Source: an uncultured Mediterranea sp.
GTDB lineage: Bacteria > Bacteroidota > Bacteroidia > Bacteroidales > Bacteroidaceae
Reading direction: 5' to 3'
Length of the DNA stretch: 64,000 nt
Assembly: GCA_945879145.1 (NCBI GenBank)
Contig: CAMCUZ010000005.1
Span: 1-64,000, forward strand
Part shown: in pieces, positions 38,340-47,535 of the stretch
Position numbering within the stretch: position 1 is the stretch's first letter
How the letters are laid out: each line of letters starts with the position of its first letter
Position numbers and translations under genes: made by a program
Notes under the pieces: model-generated
The model's database searches: none
Told to the model about the DNA's origin: nothing
The model's input: the letters and a program-made list of their open reading frames with translations, nothing else

Positions 38340-39539
38340 TTAATTTTTATCTTTTATCCATTCGTTTTCCTCGTTGTCTTCGTAAAGCAGGTAGGGCTTA
38401 CGCTGCGTCTTGAAGCGTTCCACATCCCCTTGCCAACAGGCTTTGATTTCGTCGGCGCTGCACCCTTGCACAATCATCCGGCGTACGTAGTCAGTGCCTA
38501 CCAGCAGTTCGAAGAAGGCGCTGAAGAAGTGGTCGCCCCAGTTCAAGTTCCTGTAGGCATCGATCAGATAGGTCAGATCCACACCCCGTCTCCAGATCTC
38601 CTCGTTGCTCATCCCACTGAGGTCCACACCATAGCAGCGCTTGTTGAGTTGTGGGGGATTCTTGGCCCCGGGAAGGCTGCGTGGCGTGAAGCTGTAGCTG
38701 TAGCCCGTCATGTCGGGGTGACCATATACCTGAAACGGCTTCTCCGTTCCTCGTCCCAGGCTGACTTGTGTAGCCTCGAAGAAGCAGGTGGATGGATAGA
38801 GGTAGATGGACTTCATATCGGGCAGGTTAGGGCTTGGGGGAATAGGGAGTACATAGAGGGTCTGGTGTGTGTAGTTCTTGCAGGGAATGACGGTGAGGGG
38901 GACCACACGCGAGGCCGTAAGCCATCCTTCGCCATTGATCATCTGGGCCAGTTCGCCGAGCGTCATGCCATGCACAATGGGGATAGGCAGGGCGCCTACG
39001 CCCGATTTATACTTCATGTCGAGTATCGGACCATCTACGTAATGGCCGTTCGGGTTGGGACGGTCGAGCACGAGCACCCTCCTGCCGTATTGTGCGCAGG
39101 CATCCATCAGGCGATACATGGTGATGTAGTAGGTGTAGAAGCGTAGCCCCACATCCTGAATGTCAACCATCAGGATATCAAACTTCCGCATTGTGGCCTC
39201 GTCGGGACGCTGCTTTTTGCCGTCGTAGAGCGAGAGGATGGGCACCCCCGTTTGGGCATCCACTGAGCTCGATACCTTTTCGCCTGCATCAGCCTTTCCG
39301 CGGAACCCATGCTCAGGCGAGAAGATGGCCACCACATCGATACCCTGCTCCAGGAGAACATCCAGCAGATGCTTGTCTCCTATCATGCCTGTATGATTGG
39401 AGAAGAGGGCGATGCGCTTGCCTTGCAGGAGGGGGAGGTAGATGTCGGTCTGCTCGTCGCCCATTACCACCCGCTGAGCATGTACGTTAGGCATCATCCA
39501 TAAGGATGCTATCATAATCAAAATAACCAGTTTCTGCAT
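38340..39539 (-). CDS. DUF1343 protein, second NamZ-like paralog
   Basis: YLPLLQGKRIALFSNHTGMIGDKHLLDVLLEQGIDVVAIFSPEHGFRG, MVDIQDVGLRFYTY, VLDRPNPNGHY; start set to ATG 39539 (MQKLVILIMIASLWMM). Confidence 0.88.
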   Translation of the reverse strand: MQKLVILIMIASLWMMPNVHAQRVVMGDEQTDIYLPLLQGKRIALFSNHTGMIGDKHLLDVLLEQGIDVVAIFSPEHGFRGKADAGEKVSSSVDAQTGVPILSLYDGKKQRPDEATMRKFDILMVDIQDVGLRFYTYYITMYRLMDACAQYGRRVLVLDRPNPNGHYVDGPILDMKYKSGVGALPIPIVHGMTLGELAQMINGEGWLTASRVVPLTVIPCKNYTHQTLYVLPIPPSPNLPDMKSIYLYPSTCFFEATQVSLGRGTEKPFQVYGHPDMTGYSYSFTPRSLPGAKNPPQLNKRCYGVDLSGMSNEEIWRRGVDLTYLIDAYRNLNWGDHFFSAFFELLVGTDYVRRMIVQGCSADEIKACWQGDVERFKTQRKPYLLYEDNEENEWIKDKN

Positions 39540-39568
39540 AACACCAATTGTGTTGGTTAAATCCGCAA

Positions 39569-39576
39569 CAAATATA
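39569..39576 (-). promoter_or_regulatory. -7 element (TATATTTG, minus) upstream of the recycling cluster
   Basis: CAAATATA on plus strand, about 30 nt upstream of ATG 39539. Confidence 0.6.
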
Positions 39577-39758
39577 GTGATTGTTTTTAAAATCAGATAC
39601 ATTTGTTTATATATATTTTGTATTATATATTTTAATTCACAGATAATTGACCCTCTTTTTGCTATTCTTACCTTTATAAATAGCGTATGGGTGAACTCTT
39701 ATAATAGTTAAATAATATTATTTTCAAAAAAGAGTGTAGAAAATTCAAAAAATGACTC

Positions 39759-39766
39759 TATATTTG
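39759..39766 (+). promoter_or_regulatory. -7 element TATATTTG upstream of the divergent kinase gene
   Basis: TAnnTTTG 25 nt upstream of ATG 39791. Confidence 0.6.
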
Positions 39767-39790
39767 TGACCAAATTGAAAATCCAAGGCT

Positions 39791-40639
39791 ATGAAGTTGA
39801 TTGTTGAAAGTGGTTCTACACGTACGGAATGGGCGCTGGTTGAAGATCAGCAACTGATTCAGCATGCCTTTACGGAGGGCTTGAATCCCTATTTTCAGAC
39901 TCGCAGAGAGATTAGTAGAAGTGTGCGTTTGGGGTTGCCTGAAGTATTCTTCAAGAAGAAACTGGAGCAGGTGCATTATTATGGTGCAGGGTGTAATTCG
40001 CAGGAGAAGCGTAATACGCTTGGTGCTTCGCTGGTGGCCCAATTCAAGACGCCGATTCAGGTGGAGAGTGACCTGCTGGCAGCAGCTCGTGGTCTTTTTA
40101 AAACGGAGGCGGGCATTGCCTGTATTCTCGGTACGGGCTCAAACTCCTGTTTTTATAACGGGAAGATTATCGTTAAGAACGTCCGTCCTGGTGGATATAT
40201 CCTAGGTGATGAAGGAAGCGGAGCTGTGATTGGCAAGAAATTTTTGAGTGATGTACTGAAGGGACTCTCGCCGGCAGGTGTGACCAGCGACTTCCTCGAC
40301 AAGTTCCGTACCACGCCCAATGATATCATGGAGTCAGTTTACAACCGTCCATTCCCCAACCGCTACCTTGCTTCGGTGGCTTACTTTTTGGCTGATTACA
40401 TGGGGGTGGATTATGTGGCGAATTTGGTTACAAGCAGTTTCTTCGATTTCTTCCATCGTAACATCCGTCAGTATGACTACCAGAGCTATTCTACACGCTT
40501 CGTTGGCTCATTGGCTTACCGTTATGCTGATTCTTTACGTGATGTGGCCAAGGAGTTTGGAGTGACCGTTGATAAGATTGAAGAGACGGCGATGAGGGGA
40601 TTGATTGATTTCCATTCGTTGATTATTGACGAACCTTAA
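39791..40639 (+). CDS. BadF/BadG-type N-acetyl-amino-sugar kinase, second paralog
   Basis: MKLIVESGSTRTEWALVE, GIACILGTGSNSCFYNG, GGYILGDEGSGAVIGKKF. Confidence 0.88.
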   Translation: MKLIVESGSTRTEWALVEDQQLIQHAFTEGLNPYFQTRREISRSVRLGLPEVFFKKKLEQVHYYGAGCNSQEKRNTLGASLVAQFKTPIQVESDLLAAARGLFKTEAGIACILGTGSNSCFYNGKIIVKNVRPGGYILGDEGSGAVIGKKFLSDVLKGLSPAGVTSDFLDKFRTTPNDIMESVYNRPFPNRYLASVAYFLADYMGVDYVANLVTSSFFDFFHRNIRQYDYQSYSTRFVGSLAYRYADSLRDVAKEFGVTVDKIEETAMRGLIDFHSLIIDEP

Positions 40640-40660
40640 TTTTCCTCATGCATAGATAGA

Positions 40661-40700
40661 AAAACAGAGGCATAAAGTTTTGCTTTGTGCCTCTGTTTTT
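40661..40700. terminator. Bidirectional terminator between convergent genes
   Basis: AAAACAGAGGCATAAAG...CTTTGTGCCTCTGTTTTT inverted repeat. Confidence 0.85.
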
Positions 40701-40715
40701 TCTATGTTCTGTGGA

Positions 40716-41627
40716 TTAGAACAGCTTTTCAGGATATTCGCCAGCGTCAATCAAAGCCTGGATTTTCTCCACCACGCTCTGACGGTCTTCGGGATAGGTT
40801 ACGCCAAACCATTTGCTCGTGGTGTCGAGCACCTTCACCGTAGCCGTGCCATCCTTAATCAATTTATCTACCATCAGCGGAATGAAGAATTCGCTCTTCA
40901 GGTTCTCCATGTTCTTCGGGTCGCTCAAGAAACCCTTGAAGAACTCCTTGCTGTAAGCAAAATAGTCGGGAGTGAAGCCCCAGAAGTTCATGCTCACGGG
41001 AGTTGTTTCGGGAGTTACAGCCCATTCACCATTGTCGTCAATGTACTTCACTTCGCCCTCCCTACGCTCAATCTTGGTGCGCTCTACAACCGATTGCAAC
41101 AGCTTGTTTTCGTCGGTAGTGCAGAGACCACGTGAAACTGTACCACTTTCGCTCAGCGTGTTGCCGATACGGAAACCTACCATGGCGTAGGTGTTCTTGG
41201 CACCTTCGGGCAGGTTGCTCAGGAACTCAGCCATCACGCGGTAGGTGTCACGTCCGTAGAAGTCGTCGCAGTTGATTACGGCAAATGGCTCGTTGATTAC
41301 GCCTTCACCCATCATTACGGCGTGGTTCGTACCCCAAGGCTTCGTGCGGCCCTCGGGGCAGGTGAAGCCTTCGGGCAGGTTGTCGAGGGCCTGGAATACC
41401 AATTCGCAGGGGATGTGACCCTCGTATTTAGAGATGATCTTGTCGCGGAAATCCTGTTCGAAGTCCTTGCGGATGACGAATACCAGTTTACCGAATCCAG
41501 CATGAATAGCATCATAGATGGAGTAGTCCATGATGGTTTCACCATGAGGACCCAGACCGTCGAGCTGTTTCAGACCTCCGTAGCGGCTGCCCATTCCGGC
41601 AGCGAGTAAGAAAAGAGTTGGTTTCAT
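40716..41627 (-). CDS. Sugar nucleotidyltransferase family protein
   Basis: KPTLFLLAAGMGSRYGGLKQLDGLGPHGETIMDYSIYDA. Confidence 0.9.
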   Translation of the reverse strand: MKPTLFLLAAGMGSRYGGLKQLDGLGPHGETIMDYSIYDAIHAGFGKLVFVIRKDFEQDFRDKIISKYEGHIPCELVFQALDNLPEGFTCPEGRTKPWGTNHAVMMGEGVINEPFAVINCDDFYGRDTYRVMAEFLSNLPEGAKNTYAMVGFRIGNTLSESGTVSRGLCTTDENKLLQSVVERTKIERREGEVKYIDDNGEWAVTPETTPVSMNFWGFTPDYFAYSKEFFKGFLSDPKNMENLKSEFFIPLMVDKLIKDGTATVKVLDTTSKWFGVTYPEDRQSVVEKIQALIDAGEYPEKLF

Positions 41628-41685
41628 AATACAATAATTTTTTTAGTTAAGAGAAAATTGGTAAAAGTAAATCATACTTAGCTTA

Positions 41686-42390
41686 TTATGGGGTGCTGTG
41701 TGCCAGGTTCATCAAGTGTACTGCTACGAGGGCTGCTGTTTCGGTGCGCAGCCGGGTGTGGCCTAGTGTGACTGGCGTGAATCCTTCTGCAACGGCCAAA
41801 GCCACTTCATCAGGGCTAAAGTCACCCTCTGGGCCAATCAGCACCAAGGCGTCCTGTCCGGGTTGCAAAGCTTGGCGCAGGGGGCTCTTTTCTCCTTCGT
41901 GGCAATGGGCAATGAACTTCTGTCCACCGACGGGTTGTTTGACGAACTGGGCGAAATCGGTTATGTCGTTCAGCTTGGGCAGGCGGGCCTTGAGCGACTG
42001 CTTCATGGCCGATATGAGGATTTTCTCAATGCGTTCCCCCTTAACGATGCGTCGTTCGCTCCATTGGCAGTTCAAGAAGGTGAGCTCGTCAAAACCTATC
42101 TCAGTAGCCTTTTCGGCCAACCACTCCATGCGGTCCATGTTTTTAGTGGGGGCCAGGGCTAGGTGGAGATGACCCCTCCACAGCGGTGCCTGTTCTTCTT
42201 GCTCTATCACCTCCACCATACAGCGCTTGCGGTTGCACTCGCTGATGCGGGCATGGTAGAAACCGCCTTGTCCATCGGTTAGGCGCACCTCATCGCCGGG
42301 TTGCAGACGGAGTACACGCAAGGCGTGAGCTGCTTCATCGGCAGGCAACTCATGGCTATGAGCAATATCAGGAGTGTAGAACAGGTGCAT
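41686..42390 (-). CDS. rsmE: 16S rRNA (uracil1498-N3)-methyltransferase
   Basis: HALRVLRLQPGDEVRLTDGQG, LVLIGPEGDFSPDEV, VTLGHTRLRTETAALVAV. Confidence 0.94.
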   Translation of the reverse strand: MHLFYTPDIAHSHELPADEAAHALRVLRLQPGDEVRLTDGQGGFYHARISECNRKRCMVEVIEQEEQAPLWRGHLHLALAPTKNMDRMEWLAEKATEIGFDELTFLNCQWSERRIVKGERIEKILISAMKQSLKARLPKLNDITDFAQFVKQPVGGQKFIAHCHEGEKSPLRQALQPGQDALVLIGPEGDFSPDEVALAVAEGFTPVTLGHTRLRTETAALVAVHLMNLAHSTP

Positions 42391-42417
42391 ATTGAGTTTA
42401 TCGACTAGGGTTAAACA

Positions 42418-43674
42418 TTAGGATTGGGGAACATGTTTGTATCTGAAGAAAAGAGCAAACAGCACGGCCACCACAAGGGCGTAACTTGCGAAGATGAGCC
42501 AGCAGGTCTGCCATTGGGTTGTCTGCTCCAGACCAGCTGGTGCCACAACAAAGTGATTGACCACAGCCTGTGCACTCAGCGTGCCGATGGTGGCGCCTAA
42601 ACCGTTGGTCATGAAGACGAAAAGACCTTGTGCGCTCGAACGGATCTCCTTATTCACCTCCTTATCTACAAAGAGCGAACCAGAGACGTTGAAGAAGTCA
42701 AAAGCCACGCCATAGACAATCATGCTCAGTATAAACATCCATACGCCGCTACCAGGGTTGCCTGTGCCAAACAGACCAAAGCGGAGTACCCAGGCCAGCA
42801 TGGCTATCAACATCACCTGCTTGATGCCAAAGCGCTTTAAAAAGAAGGGTATGAGCAGGATGCAGAGGGTCTCAGAAATTTGCGAAAGAGAAATCAAGAT
42901 ATTGGCGTGCTTTACACCGAAGGTGTCGGCATATTCAGCGATACTGCCAAAGCTGCTGATAAAGGGATTAGCAAAACCATTGGTGATTTGCAACGACACA
43001 CCCAGTAACATGGAGAAGAGGAAAAAAAGAGCCATCTTGCGCTGCTTAAACAGGCTGAAGGCCTTTAGTCCCAATGCTTCGGAGAGACTCTTTCCTTTTT
43101 CGCTGTTTACAGGGCAAGCCGGTAAGGTCAAGGCATACCCGCTGAACAGGATGCCAATGACAGCGCAGGAGATGAATTGGCTGTAGTTGGCCTGCCAACC
43201 CATCAAGTCGGTCACCCACATGGAGCAGATAAAACCGATGGTGCCGAAGATGCGTATGGGGGGGAAAGCCTTGATGGTGTCTAAACCTGCTCGCTCCAGG
43301 GCGTTGTAAGCTACGGAGTTGCTTAATGCCAGCGTAGGCATATAGAAGCCTACAGCGCACGCATAGAGAGTAAACAGAATATGGAATTGGACGTCAGCTC
43401 CTTGCATCATTCCATACAGCCCTGCTGAACCCATAAAGAGGGCCGAGAGAAGGTGACTGAGCGAAAGCATCTTCTGGGCCGGTATCCAGCGATCGGCCAC
43501 GATGCCGAGCAGTGCCGGCATAAAGAGGGAGACTATACCTTGCATGGCATAGAACAGACCTATTTGCTGCGCCATACCAATGGTGACGAGGTAACTTCCC
43601 ATCGAGGTGAGGTAGGCACCCCATACGGCAAACTGCAGGAAGTTCATCACGATTAAGCGTGTTTTGAGATTCAT
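42418..43674 (-). CDS. MFS transporter, nucleoside:H+ symporter (NupG-like)
   Basis: RLIVMNFLQFAVWGAYLTSMGSYL, 12 TM, MNLKTRLIVMNFL start. Confidence 0.88.
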   Translation of the reverse strand: MNLKTRLIVMNFLQFAVWGAYLTSMGSYLVTIGMAQQIGLFYAMQGIVSLFMPALLGIVADRWIPAQKMLSLSHLLSALFMGSAGLYGMMQGADVQFHILFTLYACAVGFYMPTLALSNSVAYNALERAGLDTIKAFPPIRIFGTIGFICSMWVTDLMGWQANYSQFISCAVIGILFSGYALTLPACPVNSEKGKSLSEALGLKAFSLFKQRKMALFFLFSMLLGVSLQITNGFANPFISSFGSIAEYADTFGVKHANILISLSQISETLCILLIPFFLKRFGIKQVMLIAMLAWVLRFGLFGTGNPGSGVWMFILSMIVYGVAFDFFNVSGSLFVDKEVNKEIRSSAQGLFVFMTNGLGATIGTLSAQAVVNHFVVAPAGLEQTTQWQTCWLIFASYALVVAVLFALFFRYKHVPQS

Positions 43675-43763
43675 GGGCTATTGCTTTATTTCGACCGACA
43701 AAAATAGAGAAAAAAAAGGAAATGCACAATCTTTATGCTGAAAAATCGCTCTTTAGATAGATA

Positions 43764-43834
43764 CAAAAAAAGAAGGGTATCTATCCCAGACACCCAATCT
43801 TTATTAACCTTAAATCTAATACCATGAAAAACAC
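43764..43834 (-). ncRNA. Candidate short RNA / leader with own -7 box (43846-43839), 14-codon ORF and intrinsic terminator
   Basis: TACTTTTG -7; ATGGTATTAGATTTAAGGTTAATAAAGATTGGGTGTCTGGGATAG; terminator GGGTGTCT-GGGAT-AGATACCC-TTCTTTTTTT. Confidence 0.5.
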
Positions 43835-43931
43835 GATGCAAAAGTAGGGGTTTTATGTTATATAACATAATAAATGTCTGAAAAAATGCATTGCGTTAAC
43901 ACTAATTATACTTTTAGACGGTTTGAACTTG

Positions 43932-45113
43932 CTATTCTACATATAAGACGAGCCCTTTAAGGTATTCGCCTTCTGGATGGTAGATGTTGACAGGGTGGTC
44001 GGCTGGCTGGGTCAGCTGGTGCAAGATGCGTACGCTGCGCCCTGTCATTGCAGCAGCGGTGAATACTGCCGTGCGGAAATTCTCCTTGCTTACGGCTTGC
44101 GAGCAGGAGAAGGTAAAGAGGATGCCGCCGGGTTTAATCTTCTCGAAGGCCTTGACGTTCAGTTTGCGATAGCCTTGAAGCGCATTGCGCAGGGCGTCGC
44201 GGTGCTTGGCAAAGGCAGGTGGGTCGAGGATGATAAGGTCGTACTGGTCGCCCATACGGTCGAGGTACTTAAAGGCATCTTCGGCAAAGGCCTCGTGGCG
44301 TTCATCGCCAGGGAAGTTAAGGGCGATGTTTTTATTGGTTAGGTCGATAGCCTTGGCCGAGCTATCCACCGAGTGAACCAGTTTGGCTCCACCGCGCATG
44401 GCGTAAACTGAGAAACCGCCTGTGTAGCAGAACATATTGAGTACCGAGCGGCCTTTGGCATAACGCTCCAGCAGGGATCGGTTTTCCCGTTGATCCACAA
44501 AGAAACCGGTTTTCTGTCCCTTCAGCCAGTCAATATGGAATTGCAGGCCATACTCCGTAGCTACGTTGTCTGTGCTACCGCCCTGCAAGAATCCATTCTC
44601 AGGATAGAGGTCGGCCTTGAAGGGCAGGGTGGTTTCCGATTTATAGTAGATGTTGTCAATAGCCCCATTCATCACCTTCTTGAGAGCTTCCGCAATCTCC
44701 ATGCGTACCAGGTGCATACCTGCAGAGTGGGCTTGCATCACGGCTGTGCGGGCATAGATGTCGATGACGAGTCCCGGTAGGTTGTCGCCCTCGCCATGTA
44801 CCAGTCGGTAGGTGTTGTTGTCGTTTCGGGCCGCAATGCCGATATGCTGTCGCATGGCATAGGCTGTGGTTAATCGGCGCTGCCAGAAGGCCGCATCAAT
44901 CGCCTCATCAGCATGGAATGAGAGCACGCGTACGGCAATGCTGCCAATTTGCCAATGGCCTTTGGCGATAAACTCCCCTTGTGAGGTATAGACATCTACC
45001 ACTTCGCCCTCTTCGGGCTCGCCCTCTATGCGGGCAATGGCACCAGAGAATACCCACGGGTGAAACCGCTGGAGCGACTCCTCCTTGCCTCGTTTCAGTA
45101 CAATCTTATACAT
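43932..45113 (-). CDS. Class I SAM-dependent rRNA (cytosine-C5) methyltransferase, RlmI-like
   Basis: PUA-like N-terminus (KRGKEESLQRFHPWVFSGAI); FFVDQRENR, VLNMFCYTGGFSVYA, DLIILDPPAFAK, LFTFSCSQ. Confidence 0.93.
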   Translation of the reverse strand: MYKIVLKRGKEESLQRFHPWVFSGAIARIEGEPEEGEVVDVYTSQGEFIAKGHWQIGSIAVRVLSFHADEAIDAAFWQRRLTTAYAMRQHIGIAARNDNNTYRLVHGEGDNLPGLVIDIYARTAVMQAHSAGMHLVRMEIAEALKKVMNGAIDNIYYKSETTLPFKADLYPENGFLQGGSTDNVATEYGLQFHIDWLKGQKTGFFVDQRENRSLLERYAKGRSVLNMFCYTGGFSVYAMRGGAKLVHSVDSSAKAIDLTNKNIALNFPGDERHEAFAEDAFKYLDRMGDQYDLIILDPPAFAKHRDALRNALQGYRKLNVKAFEKIKPGGILFTFSCSQAVSKENFRTAVFTAAAMTGRSVRILHQLTQPADHPVNIYHPEGEYLKGLVLYVE

Positions 45114-45149
45114 TATTATATTATAGAATTAATCACTAATCACTAAACA

Positions 45150-45755
45150 CTAATCACTAATACAAATCCCCTCCTCCTTGAGGCGCAGCAGCCGGTGATA
45201 AATCTGCAGGCAGGCCCAGGCGTCGGTGGCTGCATAACGCTGTTGGGGCAGGGTGAGTTCTTTAGCTTCCCAGTTGCTCAGTTGCTGGCTCTTCGAGATT
45301 TTCTGCCCGAAGAGGATGGCATAGATTTTCTGCAGACTGAGCTCTTCAATGCCGAAGAGCTTGACTTTCTCCTGTAGCTCCACGATGCCTCGCGGCTCGA
45401 AGGGGGCGCGGCGGTGAAGCATCGTGAAGTCATCGTGCAGCGAGAGACCCACCTTGGTGATGGAGGGGTTTTCGAGCAGGTAGATGACGGGTAGCGTCAA
45501 GTCTGTCAAGTTAAGTCGGAATAAGAAGGAATGCTCCTGAGCCGAGATTTGCAGCAGGGCCACCTTGTGTTGTTGTCCGCGGCTGAAGTTGGGGCGTGTC
45601 TCCGTGTCGATACCCAGCAGGGGAAACTGCTTGAGGAAGTTCACCGCATGCTCCGCTTGCTGCGGCGTGTTGACCAGGTGAATCTCTCCCTCAAAAGCCA
45701 CTACCGGCAGCTCGTTGACGGTGGCTTTATCAATCGTTCGTTGTATGGTAATCAT
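45150..45755 (-). CDS. 3'-5' exonuclease (RNase D-like DEDD)
   Basis: LLGIDTETRPNFSRG, VALLQIS, YAATDAWACLQIYHRL. Confidence 0.9.
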   Translation of the reverse strand: MITIQRTIDKATVNELPVVAFEGEIHLVNTPQQAEHAVNFLKQFPLLGIDTETRPNFSRGQQHKVALLQISAQEHSFLFRLNLTDLTLPVIYLLENPSITKVGLSLHDDFTMLHRRAPFEPRGIVELQEKVKLFGIEELSLQKIYAILFGQKISKSQQLSNWEAKELTLPQQRYAATDAWACLQIYHRLLRLKEEGICISD

Positions 45756-46341
45756 CGTCGTCAGCTGTAAGGTATGGTTTCAGGTCATCGTCGATCTCAT
45801 CGGCTGGAAAATCCTCTTCCTCTTCAGTAGAGGCATAGCGCACCTCGTGGAGGGCACGTAGCGTGTTGACCAGTTTCTGTCCCCAATAGAGGCGGAAGTT
45901 CTCTTGGCAGGTGGCCAGCGCATCGTGCATCACCGTGTTGAGGCCCGACTGAAAGAGGCAGATAAAGTCTTTGACGTCCTGGTAGATATCACTTAGGTCC
46001 TCGGAGATGTATCGGGTGATAGGTTGGTCGCTGTACTTCATGTCGCTCACGAATACGTCCAGGTAGTCATCGCGATCAGCCAGGATGTCGGCCAGGGTAA
46101 GGCGCACCACTTCGTAGCTCTCTTCTGTTACGAAGGTTTCCAGCGGTTCATCGCCTATCACTTCACATGCGGGGAGCATGGATGCCTTGAGGTAGAGCAG
46201 GGGGAGTAACTTGAGGGCCACGTCCACAAGTTGCCGCCTCGGTGTGCCTTCAGCCTGCTCGATCCACTTGCAGTACTCCGCACCCACGGTTACAAACTCC
46301 ACCGTCTGACGGTCGAATATCACTTGACTATCTTTTGCCAT
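45730..46341 (-). CDS. DUF5063-like protein
   Basis: VEFVTVGAEYCKWIEQAE, acidic C-terminus; start set at MAKDSQVIF (46341); overlaps the exonuclease gene. Confidence 0.7.
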   Translation of the reverse strand: MAKDSQVIFDRQTVEFVTVGAEYCKWIEQAEGTPRRQLVDVALKLLPLLYLKASMLPACEVIGDEPLETFVTEESYEVVRLTLADILADRDDYLDVFVSDMKYSDQPITRYISEDLSDIYQDVKDFICLFQSGLNTVMHDALATCQENFRLYWGQKLVNTLRALHEVRYASTEEEEDFPADEIDDDLKPYLTADDDDYHTTND

Positions 46342-46364
46342 AATATAAAATTTGTTTCGGGCTA

Positions 46365-46395
46365 CAAAAGTAATGCAAATCGCGCGAATAACAAA
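46365..46395 (-). promoter_or_regulatory. Bacteroidetes -33/-7 promoter for the DUF5063/exonuclease pair
   Basis: minus strand TTTG (46395-46392), 19 nt, TACTTTTG (46372-46365). Confidence 0.8.
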
Positions 46396-46639
46396 GAGCG
46401 AGTCGAAATTCTTTCCGTCAAATGCCATTCTTGGGCTTGATACTTGCGCAATTCAGAATAATCATGCGACTTTGCACATCAATGCCTGATCTAAAAATAA
46501 CAGGGCGGTCTGGTGGCTATCCGTCAGGGCACTCCATTCCACAAGATTGTGATGCAGTTTGTAGGCAGGAAGTTGCGTTATTATCGAATTGATATAAACC
46601 TACTTATTTTGAATCAAGAATTTAAGGGTATAACAGCTC

Positions 46640-47515
46640 CTATTTCCGCTCTTTGCACCAGAGGTCTGGCCGGTCTGTGATGATGCCGTCAATGTCCATC
46701 TGTGGTGCATCAACTCCATCTAAAGTCCACATCTTGACTTCTTTGCCGTGCTGATGGATTTCTTTGATTAACTGATGGTTGAGTGAGCGGTAGTAGCAGT
46801 TGAAGGAGGCTACGTAGTGATACTTTTCATAGCTGAAATGCGTCAGGCGCAGACCATCTATGATGTATGGAAGGAGGGGTAACTTACCTATCAGCAATTT
46901 TTCGACTCTTATGTCTGGAGCAAGCTGATGAACTTTTTCAATCACTTCATCGGCGAACGACTGCACAATCACCCAGTTCCTTGCGTTATGCGCGTCAATG
47001 AGGTCAAGCATTCTCTGCTCAATGCCGTCGTATGCATGCTTGTAGGGGTACTTGATTTCCACAAGCAACTGAATCTGGCTCCCATTATTTCGCTCTTGTT
47101 CAAATAGTGATAGCACTTCGTCAAACGTAGCAATATGGTCACTGGTGCGCACTCCCTGTTTGTTGACTATGCGTAAGCGGGATATCTCTTGGTAAGTCAT
47201 CTTTGCAATGGTGCCTTTCCCGTCTGTCGTGCGGTTTACCGTTGGGTCGTGGCATACCACTAAGGTTCCATCACTGCTCTGATGAATATCTATCTCAATC
47301 ATATCAGCGCCACTTTCTATCCCCATTTTTAGACAGGTTAGGGAGTTCTCAGTTCCCATGCCAGCTCCGCCTCTGTGCCCGATGATGCTTCTGCCACTCA
47401 TCATGCTCTTGTCGTAGCCGCGAGGGTAGAAGAATGAGAGAACAAAGATGCTTCCTACGTAGATGACTACCAAGGAGCATACAATAATGATTGTCATACT
47501 AATCATACGCTTCAT
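46640..47515 (-). CDS. Glycerophosphodiester phosphodiesterase family protein
   Basis: SIIGHRGGAGMGTENSLTCLKMGIESGADMIEIDIHQSSDGTLVVCHDPTVNRTT. Confidence 0.94.
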   Translation of the reverse strand: MKRMISMTIIIVCSLVVIYVGSIFVLSFFYPRGYDKSMMSGRSIIGHRGGAGMGTENSLTCLKMGIESGADMIEIDIHQSSDGTLVVCHDPTVNRTTDGKGTIAKMTYQEISRLRIVNKQGVRTSDHIATFDEVLSLFEQERNNGSQIQLLVEIKYPYKHAYDGIEQRMLDLIDAHNARNWVIVQSFADEVIEKVHQLAPDIRVEKLLIGKLPLLPYIIDGLRLTHFSYEKYHYVASFNCYYRSLNHQLIKEIHQHGKEVKMWTLDGVDAPQMDIDGIITDRPDLWCKERK

Positions 47516-47535
47516 GTGCTATTTGTAGTTCGATG

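Noticed and set aside
45119-45165. TAATCACTAATCACTAAACACTAATCAC repeat as a regulatory array
   Set aside because: Short low-complexity intergenic text, similar to AT-rich spacers at 22125-22200; no fixed period or associated structure
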